Below the pieces are notes generated by a model. That model did not search any database and was not told where the DNA came from. It saw nothing but the letters and a program-made list of their open reading frames with translations. DNA of 36,769 nt, from IMG/VR virus record IMGVR_UViG_3300018063_000009, positions 1 through 36,769 of that record, one strand, 5' to 3'. Shown in pieces: positions 24,109 to 31,652 of the stretch; the stretch's first letter is position 1, and every line of letters starts with the position of its first letter. The DNA is from a virus. The position numbers and the translations under genes were made by a program.

Positions 24109-25121
24109 CGGGCTTGGCTCGCGTGATAATGTTTGATGATGCACGTTCCTATGAGCTCAATGGCTTGCGGCACGACAGCGTTGCCTAATCCCTTAAGTCT
24201 GTCCACCCGTCTGGGAATCCCATAAGCCATTCGACCCACCGCGGGTTCAGTTGACCACCAGGTGACTCCTTTCGCGCGACTTCCAGCAAGGTCGGCCCAG
24301 ACGAATAGAGAGTCTTCGCCTTCTGGCTGGTGATCCGCCCCCGACCATCGCCCGCCGTTGGGGTCGGAAGGAACCTGGCCGCGTCTCTGAGTCGGACTGT
24401 GTGCCCGCCCGACTTCCGTTTCTGCGGGTCTTGTGGGCCGCCGCTTCCCTCGCTGGCCTGCGGGGTGGGCCATAGAGCTGCATAACCCGTCAGTGTCAGC
24501 GCTATTTTCCCCAACCTGTTCCGTTGATACTTGCCCGATTCGTGTGCTCTGGGTGTAGGCCAGAACACAATCCTGTCCCGCTTCGTCATCAAGTACTTGC
24601 GGTTGTAAGTGTTGCTCCCCCATTCCTCCGCTGTCGGCGTGGGCAATAACGAAAACTCTTTCGCGGAGGTGCGGCGCACCAAACGCCGCTGCGGAAAGCA
24701 CTTGCCATTCCGCAGCGTAGCCGAGCGCGGCCAGATCGCCGAGTACGTCTCCCATTCCCCGAACAAGGAGACCCGGCACGTTTTCCATTGCGACGTAGCG
24801 GGGTCGTAATGCGCGAATGGCACCGGCAAACTCGGGCCAGAGCCAGCGGGGGTCGTCTTGCGCGAGCCCCTTACCTGCGAGGCTGACCGGCTGGCAGGGG
24901 AACCCGCCGCAGAGCACGTCAACTTTTTCGATTTCGTCAAAGTTCACCTCCCGAATGTCTCTATACCTCAAGATGTCCGGCCAATGTTTTGCGAGCACTC
25001 TACGGCAGTAGTCGTCAATCTCGACCTGCCATTTGCAGATCATCCCCGCGCGTTCTAGCCCCAAATCGAAGCCGCCAATGCCGGTAAACAGGCTGCCGAA
25101 TGAAAGAGGCTTGGTACTCAT
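24105..25121 (-). CDS. DNA cytosine-5 methyltransferase
   Basis: 338 residues from ATG 25121 with GGAAGG upstream; a farther start at 25148 is possible. Motifs in order: I SFGSLFTGIGGFDLGLERAG, IV GGFPCQPVSLAGKG with catalytic Cys76, VI ENVPGLL, VIII RERVFVIAHA, X KGLGNAVVPQ. The enzyme methylates C5 of cytosine, probably to evade restriction. No restriction gene accompanies it. The region between VIII and X is unusual: it is made of degenerate units such as HADSGGMGEQ and lacks a clear motif IX, and a second long frame overlaps it. Confidence 0.88.
   Translation of the reverse strand: MSTKPLSFGSLFTGIGGFDLGLERAGMICKWQVEIDDYCRRVLAKHWPDILRYRDIREVNFDEIEKVDVLCGGFPCQPVSLAGKGLAQDDPRWLWPEFAGAIRALRPRYVAMENVPGLLVRGMGDVLGDLAALGYAAEWQVLSAAAFGAPHLRERVFVIAHADSGGMGEQHLQPQVLDDEAGQDCVLAYTQSTRIGQVSTEQVGENSADTDGLCSSMAHPAGQRGKRRPTRPAETEVGRAHSPTQRRGQVPSDPNGGRWSGADHQPEGEDSLFVWADLAGSRAKGVTWWSTEPAVGRMAYGIPRRVDRLKGLGNAVVPQAIELIGTCIIKHYHASQAR
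24185..24940 (-). CDS. Overlapping alternative-frame ORF inside the methyltransferase gene
   Basis: 251 residues from TTG 24940, entirely within the methyltransferase gene in another frame on the same strand. GGAGGTGA (reverse strand of 24944-24951) puts the GGAGG core six bases before the TTG. The product holds repeated PTPTA-like units (LPTPTAEEWGSN, WPTPRAHESG, WPTPQASEGSGG, LPTPTAGDGRGR) and ends LNPRWVEWLMGFPDGWTDL. From memory this end resembles many phage database proteins and methyltransferase motif IX (LTPRExxRLQGFPD). It may be a real dual-coding product or a shadow frame that databases repeatedly annotate. Confidence 0.45.
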   Translation of the reverse strand: MTKSKKLTCSAAGSPASRSASQVRGSRKTTPAGSGPSLPVPFAHYDPATSQWKTCRVSLFGEWETYSAIWPRSATLRNGKCFPQRRLVRRTSAKEFSLLPTPTAEEWGSNTYNRKYLMTKRDRIVFWPTPRAHESGKYQRNRLGKIALTLTGYAALWPTPQASEGSGGPQDPQKRKSGGHTVRLRDAARFLPTPTAGDGRGRITSQKAKTLYSSGPTLLEVARKESPGGQLNPRWVEWLMGFPDGWTDLRD

Positions 25122-25151
25122 GGCGATTCCTTCCATGTCTATGGACATAAG

Positions 25152-26279
25152 TCAGTCTTGCGCCTGCGCGGGCAAACGCGGAACTGCGGAACTGCGGCGA
25201 ATTGCGGCGATTGCGGAACCGCGGAGCGGGACCCGCACGTGGGGGGGAGGCCCCTGGATCAACTCAGAGGGTAGGGGGCGAGTGTCAAACACGCGCTCCC
25301 AGCTCTCGGCATCCATCCCTTCTCCAAACACGGTGTCCCGCCCAGCCGTCTCCCAGATCTTCATCGAGCGCACGATGTGGTTGATGCGCCGATAGCCAGC
25401 ACTATTCGGGGTGCCGTCGCTATTAACGATCCACCGGTTGCGCTCGTCGTCCCCGGCCAGGTCGCGCTCGCCGAACTGTGGTTTCCCCTCACCGCCCATT
25501 TGGATTCCGGCATACACGCAGCGCTTGATGGCGGCGCGCCAGTCCTGTTGGTGCTGATTGGCCGCGTTGCGTTTGCGCTCCTCGTCCGGGTCGTCGGGGG
25601 GAGCCAAGGCGGGCGGGTCAACGATGACCACGCCACCCCAGAAGTCCGGCTCCACCCGTTGACCGGGGGCCAGGACGCGCAACACGACGCTCACCATTGA
25701 GTTGATCTGGTGTATCCGCAGGGCGATGAACCCCCACCCCGCAGAGACTAGACAAACCACAATCGCCAGCGCCAGGGTCGCGAAGTAGGCCACTTCGCGC
25801 AAAGAGTCCCAGAACGCTCCCCACGCGAGTGCGTCATTCTGATCACGCGCGACGCGCTCGGCGATGGCGGCCGCCTGGGTTTCGCGCAGGTTGGCCTCGT
25901 CGGTCGCCTTGCCTAAGGTGATGGCGGCCGCCTGGGTCTCGCGCAGGTTGGCCATGTCGGCGGCTTGGGTCTTGATGCTCGCCGCATCGGTGGCCGCGAC
26001 GCTCTGCGATGTTTCGATGGCGCTCAGGGCCAGTTCGGTGACGCGCACGGTCAGGGCGTCGCGCGTGGACAGATAAGCTGCGGTGGCGCTGGCGCGGGCA
26101 ACCGACTCGGTAGCCGTCGCGCGAGCAGACTCCGTCGCCTCCGCTCCTGCGGTCGCGGTCCAGCGAGCCGAAAGATAAGCGACATATTCAGGCGGCACAT
26201 CCTGCGGTGCAGACGGCAGAGCCGGGGCGCAGCCAGCGAGAAAGAGAGTGAAGAGCAACATCAAGCGTGTGGCGTTCAT
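25152..26279 (-). CDS. Lipoprotein with internal membrane helix and intracellular domain
   Basis: 375 residues from ATG 26279. A lipoprotein signal (LMLLFTLFLAGC, Cys17) is followed by a long Ala/Thr/Glu helix, two 19-residue repeats with ANLRETQAAAI (110-120 and 129-139), a membrane helix (about 164-187) and a soluble domain of ~185 residues with IVNSDGTPNSAGYRRINHIV, possibly winged-helix-like. The predicted order is outside, membrane, inside, which resembles a signalling or exclusion protein. The composition fits Chloroflexota surface proteins. The frame continues upstream to 26387 through a structured intergenic region, but the lipobox spacing favours this start. Confidence 0.65.
   Translation of the reverse strand: MNATRLMLLFTLFLAGCAPALPSAPQDVPPEYVAYLSARWTATAGAEATESARATATESVARASATAAYLSTRDALTVRVTELALSAIETSQSVAATDAASIKTQAADMANLRETQAAAITLGKATDEANLRETQAAAIAERVARDQNDALAWGAFWDSLREVAYFATLALAIVVCLVSAGWGFIALRIHQINSMVSVVLRVLAPGQRVEPDFWGGVVIVDPPALAPPDDPDEERKRNAANQHQQDWRAAIKRCVYAGIQMGGEGKPQFGERDLAGDDERNRWIVNSDGTPNSAGYRRINHIVRSMKIWETAGRDTVFGEGMDAESWERVFDTRPLPSELIQGPPPHVRVPLRGSAIAAIRRSSAVPRLPAQAQD
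25864..25953 (-). repeat. 33-nt direct repeat in lipoprotein gene
   Basis: 25864-25896 and 25921-25953 match at 32 of 33 bases with a 57-base period, encoding the 19-residue helical repeat. The near identity suggests recent duplication and possible copy-number change of the coiled stalk. Confidence 0.85.
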
Positions 26280-26283
26280 GGGT

Positions 26284-26408
26284 TGGTCGGAGTCCTGACT
26301 AGGGGCGATTAACGAATCGCCCGTACTAGGTGTATAGTCGGCCCGCTGGCGCTCCTGGTCGGAGTCCAGCGGGCGCGCGCTGCGCAAACAGCGCGCGCCT
26401 CACCTAGT
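26284..26408. other. Intergenic cluster of strong hairpins
   Basis: Four stems are exact: GGGCGATT/AATCGCCC (26303-26322, loop AACG); GCCCGCTGG/CCAGCGGGC (26341-26374, with inner CTCC/GGAG); GCGCGCTG/CAGCGCGC (26375-26396); and ACTAGGTG/CACCTAGT (26325-26332 with 26401-26408), which encloses the middle two as a three-way junction. TGGTCGGAGTCC occurs twice (26284-26295, 26356-26367). There is no T-tract, so it is not a simple terminator. It could be a processed leader of the leftward lipoprotein gene, an RNA element or a replication structure. Confidence 0.6.
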
Positions 26409-26751
26409 CGTCATCCCCATCTTCCTCGTCGTACATCTGCTCGCTAGGATCGGGGTCGCCTTGCGACACGGCGTTTGATCGCGGCGACGGTAGCAAGTAG
26501 ACGCTGACGGGCCGAGGCCGCAAGTTCTCCACCGCCGCGCGGGCCACGTCTTCTGTGGTGGGCGTGATGTCGTAGATGGCGCTTGGCCCATAGAACTTGG
26601 TGAAGGCCTCCTGGCCGCCGGAGGTCGCCGGCACGTCCAGGCGCACGAAGGCAAAGTCGGCAATGGTCTGCTCGCTCACCTCACCGGCCAGTGTGACGTG
26701 GCCGAAAAGTTGGATCACGGCCCACGTCCGAAACTCAGGTGTTGTAGTCAT
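26404..26751 (-). CDS. Conserved-type small phage protein
   Basis: 115 residues from ATG 26751. EFRTWAVIQLFGHVTLAGEV, SEQTIADFAFVRLDVP, KFYGPSAIYDITPTTEDVAR and an acidic tail fit a small family seen in many phages, often near replication genes; its function is not known to me. The start overlaps the preceding TAA by one base. Confidence 0.72.
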   Translation of the reverse strand: MTTTPEFRTWAVIQLFGHVTLAGEVSEQTIADFAFVRLDVPATSGGQEAFTKFYGPSAIYDITPTTEDVARAAVENLRPRPVSVYLLPSPRSNAVSQGDPDPSEQMYDEEDGDDD

Positions 26752-26993
26752 TAAGATTGACCCTCCAGTTCCACCCCCACCCAAAAATGATCGCGCAGGA
26801 CGGTGCGCGATGGATGCAAGCGGACGCTTCCCGCCAACAGTTCTTGGCCCGCCAGCACGTCCGGGTTCACGAAGCACGTCGTCGGCGCGGCGCCGTACTT
26901 AGCCGTGTAGTAGGCGACCGCGCGCTCGACCTTCTCGGCTAGGCCGCGCTCGGGGTCGCCGTCGTACCAGAGCATGTATGTCGTGTCGTCCAT
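26751..26993 (-). CDS. Small hypothetical protein of mobile-element type
   Basis: 80 residues. GLAEKVERAVAYYTAKYG and APTTCFVNPDVL form a helix plus strand unit, followed by a beta segment (SVRLHPSRTVLRDHFWVGV). Similar short proteins occur in plasmid and phage replication regions. It lies just after the ParB-like gene and is co-transcribed with it. Confidence 0.65.
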   Translation of the reverse strand: MDDTTYMLWYDGDPERGLAEKVERAVAYYTAKYGAAPTTCFVNPDVLAGQELLAGSVRLHPSRTVLRDHFWVGVELEGQS

Positions 26994-26995
26994 GG

Positions 26996-28906
26996 CTACC
27001 TCACCTTTTTCTTCGCGGCCTTCTTCGCGACGCGGGCCTTGCCGTTGGCATTTCTGCGGACACGAGTCGGCTTGCCCGCACCCATGCGAGCACGGGTGGC
27101 CGTTTTCTTAACGGCCTGCTGCTTGGCCAGCTTTGCTGACTTGATGACCACTTGCGCCTTCGCCACATCTTTCGGCGCGTGGTCGGGGCAGTGCACCACG
27201 CCGGTCTTGAGCACGCCCCATCCCTCGGCCGTGTCGCGCTGGGTGATCTTCGGGCCGGGGGTGAAGCGGCCACAGGTCCAGCAGTTGAACGCGGTGTGAT
27301 GAATGGGCGGCTTGTTCCAACCGTCGGGCAGGCTCACGCCAAAGACCTCACCCTCGGCAACTTCCTCGACCAGCCCCTGCGCCCGGGACCAGTCGTAGGC
27401 CTCCTCGGACTTTCGGTAGCCGAGCACGTCCTCGCCGAGCACGTCGAGCACGATGTGCTGCCGCAGGGCGTCCTCGCTGCCTGCCTCGCCCGCCTTCTGG
27501 ATTCGGTCTTCGATGGCGCCGAACTCCGGCCACTGCGTATGCGCGACCGAATGGCGGCGATCCGTTTCCTCGGCGACCCACTTCAGCACGCCGCCGCTGA
27601 TCCTGATGCGCTGCGCCACTACCCCGGCCGTGTTCTCCAGCAGCCACAGCACGTCATACTTGGCCTGGAGGGCCTGGGCGCGCTCGGCGCGGCGCTGACG
27701 ATCGTCCTCGGCCTCGCGCGCGATTCGTTTGGCCTTCTGCGCCGCGGTCTCATTGGCGGGCTTGGCCGTCGGGGCCTTGACCGACTTGCCTTCATTGTCG
27801 GCCAGCCAGCGCTCGACGACGGCCTTGCTGGTGGCGGCCAACGCCAGGTGGGTCGTGCCAAACACGTCGCTCAGGTAGTACGAGGCCGTCTCTCGTTTCG
27901 GGTTCGGCACCAGGCGCAGCTCGGGGAGCTTGGCGCGGATCAGCTTATCGGCGCGCTGCTTGTCGCTGTGGCTGTCGCTGGAGCCGTCGTAGACGATGGT
28001 GGTCGACTCGCCCTTGGCCGCCAGGGGGAGGCCGAGCTTCTTGACCGCCTTCTCGATCTCGTCCTGCACCGCGACCTTGGCCTTAAGGTTGTAGCAGGCG
28101 GGGCGGATGCAGTAGTGGCTGCTGTTGCGCTCCAGGTTGAACGGGCAGCCGTGGCACACCGGCAGCTCGGTCAGGCCGGCCTTAGCGGCCTCGACGGTGA
28201 AGCCGTCGAGGGCGTACTGCTGCCTGGGATCGAACGGGGGGTGCCACAGGCCCTGGCCGTGTTTTTGAAGCACGTCGCGCAGTGCGTCTTCGAACACGCC
28301 GTCCTTCTCGTCGGAGTCGGCCTTGACCACGCGCTGAGCGATGGCCAGCGCCTGATCAGGCAGCGAGCGCGCGAGCGCCACCAGGCCGCGCGCATGGCGC
28401 TCGGGCAGCCCGCCCTTCTGGCCGACGAAGGGCCGGATCGGCGCTGAGAGCCCGCGCAGCTTGATCAGGTTGGAGACCGCGCCTTGGGTCTTCAGGTTGA
28501 ACAGCTTGCCGGCCTCCGTCTGGGAGACCTTGAAGCGCTCCATGTAATCGGCCAGCAGATCCGCCTTCTCCAGCGGCGAAAGGTCTTCGCGCTGCGCGTT
28601 TTCGATCACGCAGGCGTCGTACAATGCACGGTCGCTGAGCGGGCGCACGTCGATCTCGATCTGGCCGTACGTCTTCGGGTCTGCCTCAGCCAACACCACA
28701 AACGCCAGGTGGCGGCGGTGGCCGCTGGCCAGCTCGATCCAGCCAGGCCGGTCGGGGTGCTCGCGACCCACCGGCTTGCTCTGCAGGCCATGCTCGAGGA
28801 TGCTCTCGATCAGATCGGCGACGCTCTCGCGGGTGACATCGCGCTTCTGGTAGCGGTTAGGGGCGATGCGATTGATGGGGATGGATTGTGCGGTCTGTGC
28901 AGTCAT
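26996..28906 (-). CDS. Large ParB-like protein with zinc motifs and basic tail
   Basis: 636 residues. The N-terminus has the ParB nuclease-like fold: IPINRIAPNRYQKR, ELASGHRRHLAFV (variant of GERRxxA, about 59-70) and VIENAQREDLSPLEKA, then a helix-turn-helix (SQTEAGKLFNLKTQGAVSNL). Next come a Cys cluster CHGCPFNL plus YCIRPACYN (Cys251, 254, 266, 271), a long helical region, a second Cys pair CWTCGRF with HCPDHAP, and a ~45-residue Lys/Arg/Ala tail like histone H1 (KKAAKKKVR). The family binds DNA and often CTP. Roles in partition or replication control are inferred. No ParA is present. Confidence 0.75.
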   Translation of the reverse strand: MTAQTAQSIPINRIAPNRYQKRDVTRESVADLIESILEHGLQSKPVGREHPDRPGWIELASGHRRHLAFVVLAEADPKTYGQIEIDVRPLSDRALYDACVIENAQREDLSPLEKADLLADYMERFKVSQTEAGKLFNLKTQGAVSNLIKLRGLSAPIRPFVGQKGGLPERHARGLVALARSLPDQALAIAQRVVKADSDEKDGVFEDALRDVLQKHGQGLWHPPFDPRQQYALDGFTVEAAKAGLTELPVCHGCPFNLERNSSHYCIRPACYNLKAKVAVQDEIEKAVKKLGLPLAAKGESTTIVYDGSSDSHSDKQRADKLIRAKLPELRLVPNPKRETASYYLSDVFGTTHLALAATSKAVVERWLADNEGKSVKAPTAKPANETAAQKAKRIAREAEDDRQRRAERAQALQAKYDVLWLLENTAGVVAQRIRISGGVLKWVAEETDRRHSVAHTQWPEFGAIEDRIQKAGEAGSEDALRQHIVLDVLGEDVLGYRKSEEAYDWSRAQGLVEEVAEGEVFGVSLPDGWNKPPIHHTAFNCWTCGRFTPGPKITQRDTAEGWGVLKTGVVHCPDHAPKDVAKAQVVIKSAKLAKQQAVKKTATRARMGAGKPTRVRRNANGKARVAKKAAKKKVR

Positions 28907-29799
28907 GGGTCACTCCTTTGGGAAACGGTTTCTTCGACGACAAAGCGCACCTCGGCCGCCTGGCCGGTGAGTCTGACCAGCGTGCGCCTGAGCTGGTCGG
29001 TGAATTTCACGGTGAGCCAGTCGCGACGCTGCTGGTCCGCGACTGCCACGACGTACACGCCCGCGTTGGCCTCAGATAGTCGCGAGGCTTGCAGGTAGGT
29101 TTGGAAGATGCCGGCAGGGGTCTCCTGCGCCAGGACTTCCAGCGCCCGGGCCCAGAACTCGGCGATTTCATCACTAATAAGAGTATTAGTATTATCCTTT
29201 TTAACTTTTAACTTTAATGAGTCTATCTGCAAGAGCCCAATCGCTCTTGCAGATAGACCGCCAGCGGTCTTGGGGCTAGACCGGTCATCAGATTCGGGCG
29301 GTCTATCTGCTAGACCACCTGACCCGCCAGATATGGCCGATGCGTCTGTAACGTTTGAATTTTGTGACAGACCTTTGCCCATACGTTTGGCGGCCCGGGC
29401 CGCCCGCGCCTTCTGTGCGTTGGGGTTCTGGATACGTTTTTCGCGCAAGCTCTCCAGGTATCCCCAATCGTAACCACCGTGCTCACCCAGGTTGAGTTCA
29501 TACATCTGACCGTCACCGTTTGGCACTCCCACTGGGAGAAGGATATTGGCCGTTTCCAGGCGCCGAATGGAATCCAAGACCGACTGGCGACTCAGCTTCG
29601 ACAGATCAATAAAGCGCGTCAGGCTCAACCGGGCGCGCCGCGTGGCGCGCCCGTCATCGCTCGACAGGATCGCGCGGCAGGCGACCCACAAGAGCTTCAC
29701 GTCGTTGCCCCCGAGCAGCCCAACGAGTCCATCGTCCACGAATCCTTTCGGGACTTGAAAACTGTTCGGGATGTAGACATGGACCTTGGGGTCCCTCAT
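28903..29799 (-). CDS. Replication initiator: winged helix plus DnaA N-like domain
   Basis: 298 residues. The N-terminal ~115 residues read as a RepA/O-type winged helix (DVKLLWVACRAILSSDDG; SRQSVLDSIRRLETANILLP). A polar linker (about 120-210) follows. The C-terminus (EIAEFWARALEVLAQ, IFQTYLQASRLSEANAG, DWLTVKFTDQLRRTLVRLTG) resembles DnaA domain I, which recruits the replicative helicase. The linker codons contain iteron-like inverted repeats and an AT-rich tract, so the origin is probably inside the gene as in lambda O. It overlaps the ParB-like gene by four bases. Confidence 0.78.
   Translation of the reverse strand: MRDPKVHVYIPNSFQVPKGFVDDGLVGLLGGNDVKLLWVACRAILSSDDGRATRRARLSLTRFIDLSKLSRQSVLDSIRRLETANILLPVGVPNGDGQMYELNLGEHGGYDWGYLESLREKRIQNPNAQKARAARAAKRMGKGLSQNSNVTDASAISGGSGGLADRPPESDDRSSPKTAGGLSARAIGLLQIDSLKLKVKKDNTNTLISDEIAEFWARALEVLAQETPAGIFQTYLQASRLSEANAGVYVVAVADQQRRDWLTVKFTDQLRRTLVRLTGQAAEVRFVVEETVSQRSDP
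29169..29316. other. Predicted replication origin inside the initiator gene
   Basis: GTCTATCTGC occurs directly at 29221-29230 and 29301-29310 and inverted at 29249-29258. The first and third make a perfect 16-bp inverted repeat (29221-29236 with 29243-29258, six-base spacer). AGACCGC/GCGGTCT (29255-29270) and GGTCTA/TAGACC (29300-29316) add two more dyads. Beside them 29169-29220 is very AT-rich in an otherwise GC-rich genome, with ACTAATA/TATTAGT and two TTTTAAC copies, fitting a DNA unwinding element. Confidence 0.72.
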
Positions 29800-30179
29800 G
29801 CCGCCTGCTCCTCGGGCCCGTCTTCGCGGGGCGGGACGGCCTCTGGCGCGGCCTCACCCGGTCGCGGCAGGCGCCAGACGGCGGCCAGGCCGAGGTTAGG
29901 GCCGCGGCTGAATTCCTTGGGCTCCGGGATCGGGCTGGGCACGAGCACGTCGGCGGGGAAATGCCGCAACGTAGTGAACCACTCAGCCGTACTGGGTCTA
30001 ACCTTGTGCCGCCAGATCGAGAAATGGAGCACGCGCGCCGGGGTGACGTAGAGCCAGATATGCAGGCCGTGTTCCAGCCGGTGTGGCTGGATCACGTCGC
30101 GCACGAGCAGCGCTTTGCGGAGAAGATCGTGCAGCGTCTGGGTGAGCGGTGAAACACGGATGCGTTTGGCGGTGGCCAT
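29796..30179 (-). CDS. Hypothetical protein of the replication block
   Basis: 127 residues from ATG 30179 with AGGTG upstream; GTG 30188 is an alternative. TLHDLLRKALLVRDV, LEHGLHIWLYVTPARVLHFS and STAEWFTTLRHFPADV form a compact alpha/beta domain, and the C-terminus is Pro/Glu-rich. Its stop is coupled to the initiator start by ATGA. Probably linked to replication; no family named. Confidence 0.65.
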   Translation of the reverse strand: MATAKRIRVSPLTQTLHDLLRKALLVRDVIQPHRLEHGLHIWLYVTPARVLHFSIWRHKVRPSTAEWFTTLRHFPADVLVPSPIPEPKEFSRGPNLGLAAVWRLPRPGEAAPEAVPPREDGPEEQAA

Positions 30180-30188
30180 GGCGTTCAC

Positions 30189-30323
30189 CTAATCCCACCG
30201 CGTGGGCCCAACGGGTGCCCGGGCGATGCAATACAGCAGCACGAGAATGCCAATGACATCTAACACGAGCCAGGCGTGCACACAGGACCAGAGGAATTCA
30301 AGGGGCAGGACGAACTCAGTCAT
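30189..30323 (-). CDS. 44-residue membrane protein
   Basis: Frame from ATG 30323 to TAG 30189. It begins MTEFVLPLEFLWSCVHAW and has a membrane helix (LVLDVIGILVLLYCIA), then a short basic end. GAGGTGAT lies five bases before the start. It fills the gap between two leftward genes and nothing overlaps it. Function unknown. Confidence 0.6.
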   Translation of the reverse strand: MTEFVLPLEFLWSCVHAWLVLDVIGILVLLYCIARAPVGPTRWD

Positions 30324-30326
30324 GGA

Positions 30327-30533
30327 TCACCTCAGGAGCAAGGCTGACAGTTGCTGGATAAGCACACCGACCAGCATTCCGGCTGCTCCGAACGACACAA
30401 CCATAAAGACGAGCAGGCCCCAGTTGGGCCTGGCCCGACGACGGGACGGGCGCGCCCCGTCTGCGCGGGGTCCGGGTTTGACGGGTCCGTACCTCCCGAA
30501 GGGGAAGTTGGCACGTTTCTTGCTGTGATTCAT
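30327..30533 (-). CDS. Small basic membrane protein, first gene of leftward operon
   Basis: 68 residues from ATG 30533 with AAAGGAG upstream. A strongly basic N-terminus (HSKKRANFPFGRYG; SRRRARPNW) is followed by one membrane helix (GLLVFMVVSFGAAGMLVGVL). Next to the 44-residue membrane protein it may act in exclusion or attach replication to the membrane; this is speculation. Confidence 0.65.
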   Translation of the reverse strand: MNHSKKRANFPFGRYGPVKPGPRADGARPSRRRARPNWGLLVFMVVSFGAAGMLVGVLIQQLSALLLR

Positions 30534-30741
30534 GGTGGTCTCCTTTCTGTGAGGCCTGGGGTGGAGTTGCAATAGGGGCGCAAGTCAATTAGGATGGGCC
30601 GGGAGTGTGGCAACAGTCCCGGCCCGAGCCCACGCCCGGGTTGAGCTGAGCGCGGCGCGGACTCTCGTTTGATCTTGACCCTGTCCAGATCAGACGACAG
30701 TTCGTGGCCGCGTTTTTTTGTTTCAGATCGTGAGGGGTGAA
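30534..30741. promoter_or_regulatory. Divergent control region between leftward operon and integrase
   Basis: 208 bases with no gene. A 9-bp perfect stem GGGCCGGGA/TCCCGGCCC spans 30596-30625. Near the integrase, TTGACC (30676-30681) lies among short dyads (GATCT/AGATC; CTGTC/GACAG) that could be operators. On the minus strand TTGACT (reverse of 30584-30589) could be a -35 box, but no clear -10 follows. Promoters for both directions are expected here but I cannot fix them. Confidence 0.4.
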
Positions 30742-31647
30742 ATGAAACTGTCCGAGGCGATTTCCAAGTACGCCAATTACTGTGAGGGCCAGGGCCTCAC
30801 CCCATCGACGCTCAACGCCTATGCCTATGGCTTAAAGCGATTGGGTGATCACCTGCCCGATATCGAATTGGAGGCGGTCGTCGCCGAGGACTTGGATGGG
30901 TGGCTGACTCAGCTGCGCCGCGCGCGCAAACGAGGGGGTGAGAAGCTCTCACAATCCACCATTCAGCAGTGCTATCGCTCCGCGCACTCGTTCTTCCAGT
31001 GGTGCCTGAAGCGCAAGCACCTGGCCCACAGCCCGATGGAGGCGGTGAATAGGCCGAAGATTGATAGCGTCTTGCGGCGCTACCTCAAGCTCGAGGAGAT
31101 CCCGAAGCTTCTCGATGCGGCTGCCACGGGCCGGTATGCCGCGCGCGATCTGGTGATCCTGATGCTGATGGTCGACTGCGGGCCACGGTTGGCGGAGGTG
31201 GCCAACCTGAGCGTGGAAGACGTGGACCTGACCGAGCGAACGGTGAGCATAAAGCGGGGGAAGGGCGGCACGGGTCGGGTGGTGCCCATCGTCTCGGCCA
31301 CGGTTTATGCATTGCGCTGCTGGCTGGCAGTGCGCCCCACCACCTGGCGCAAACGGTCGCCCGTAGATGGGCGCTCGTTGTTTGGTCTATCGCGTGTGGG
31401 GGTGCGGATGATGGTTCAACGCGCTGCTCACCGCGCTGGGTTGGACATCACGGCGCATGGACTGAGGCATTCGTTTGCCACGCATTACGAGGGACAGTTG
31501 GATGACCTGCAGCAGATCCTCGGCCACGCGAACATAACGACCACCCTGATGATCTATCGCCACCGCTCGACCGAGCATGCCCGGCGCTATCACGAAGAGA
31601 GGAGCCCGCTGGCGATCCTGAGCCGAGTGCCCCATAACCCCGAATGA
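30742..31647 (+). CDS. int: Tyrosine integrase
   Basis: 301 residues from ATG 30742 behind GAGGGG. An N-terminal SAM-like core-binding domain (EAISKYANYCEGQGLTPSTL) is followed by the catalytic domain: CGPRLAEVANL (Arg149), a basic beta hairpin KRGKGGTGR, HGLRHSFATH (His239, Arg242), ILGHANITTTLMIYRH (His262, nucleophile Tyr272). It recombines attP with the host attB. The tRNA-Gly fragment directly downstream is the expected crossover site. Confidence 0.93.
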   Translation: MKLSEAISKYANYCEGQGLTPSTLNAYAYGLKRLGDHLPDIELEAVVAEDLDGWLTQLRRARKRGGEKLSQSTIQQCYRSAHSFFQWCLKRKHLAHSPMEAVNRPKIDSVLRRYLKLEEIPKLLDAAATGRYAARDLVILMLMVDCGPRLAEVANLSVEDVDLTERTVSIKRGKGGTGRVVPIVSATVYALRCWLAVRPTTWRKRSPVDGRSLFGLSRVGVRMMVQRAAHRAGLDITAHGLRHSFATHYEGQLDDLQQILGHANITTTLMIYRHRSTEHARRYHEERSPLAILSRVPHNPE

Positions 31648-31652
31648 ATCAC

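Noticed and set aside
27050-27066. Shared TGTCCGCAGAAAT-like words at 13335, 27055 and 32184 and similar ATGTCC starts at 1940, 21947 and 25148
   Set aside because: 13-base matches are expected by chance in a genome this size, several are coding, and spacing and context are not consistent enough for an operator family.
27152-28447. 431-codon plus-strand frame opposite the ParB-like gene
   Set aside because: Product has no coherent motifs, while the minus strand has clear ParB boxes and Cys clusters.
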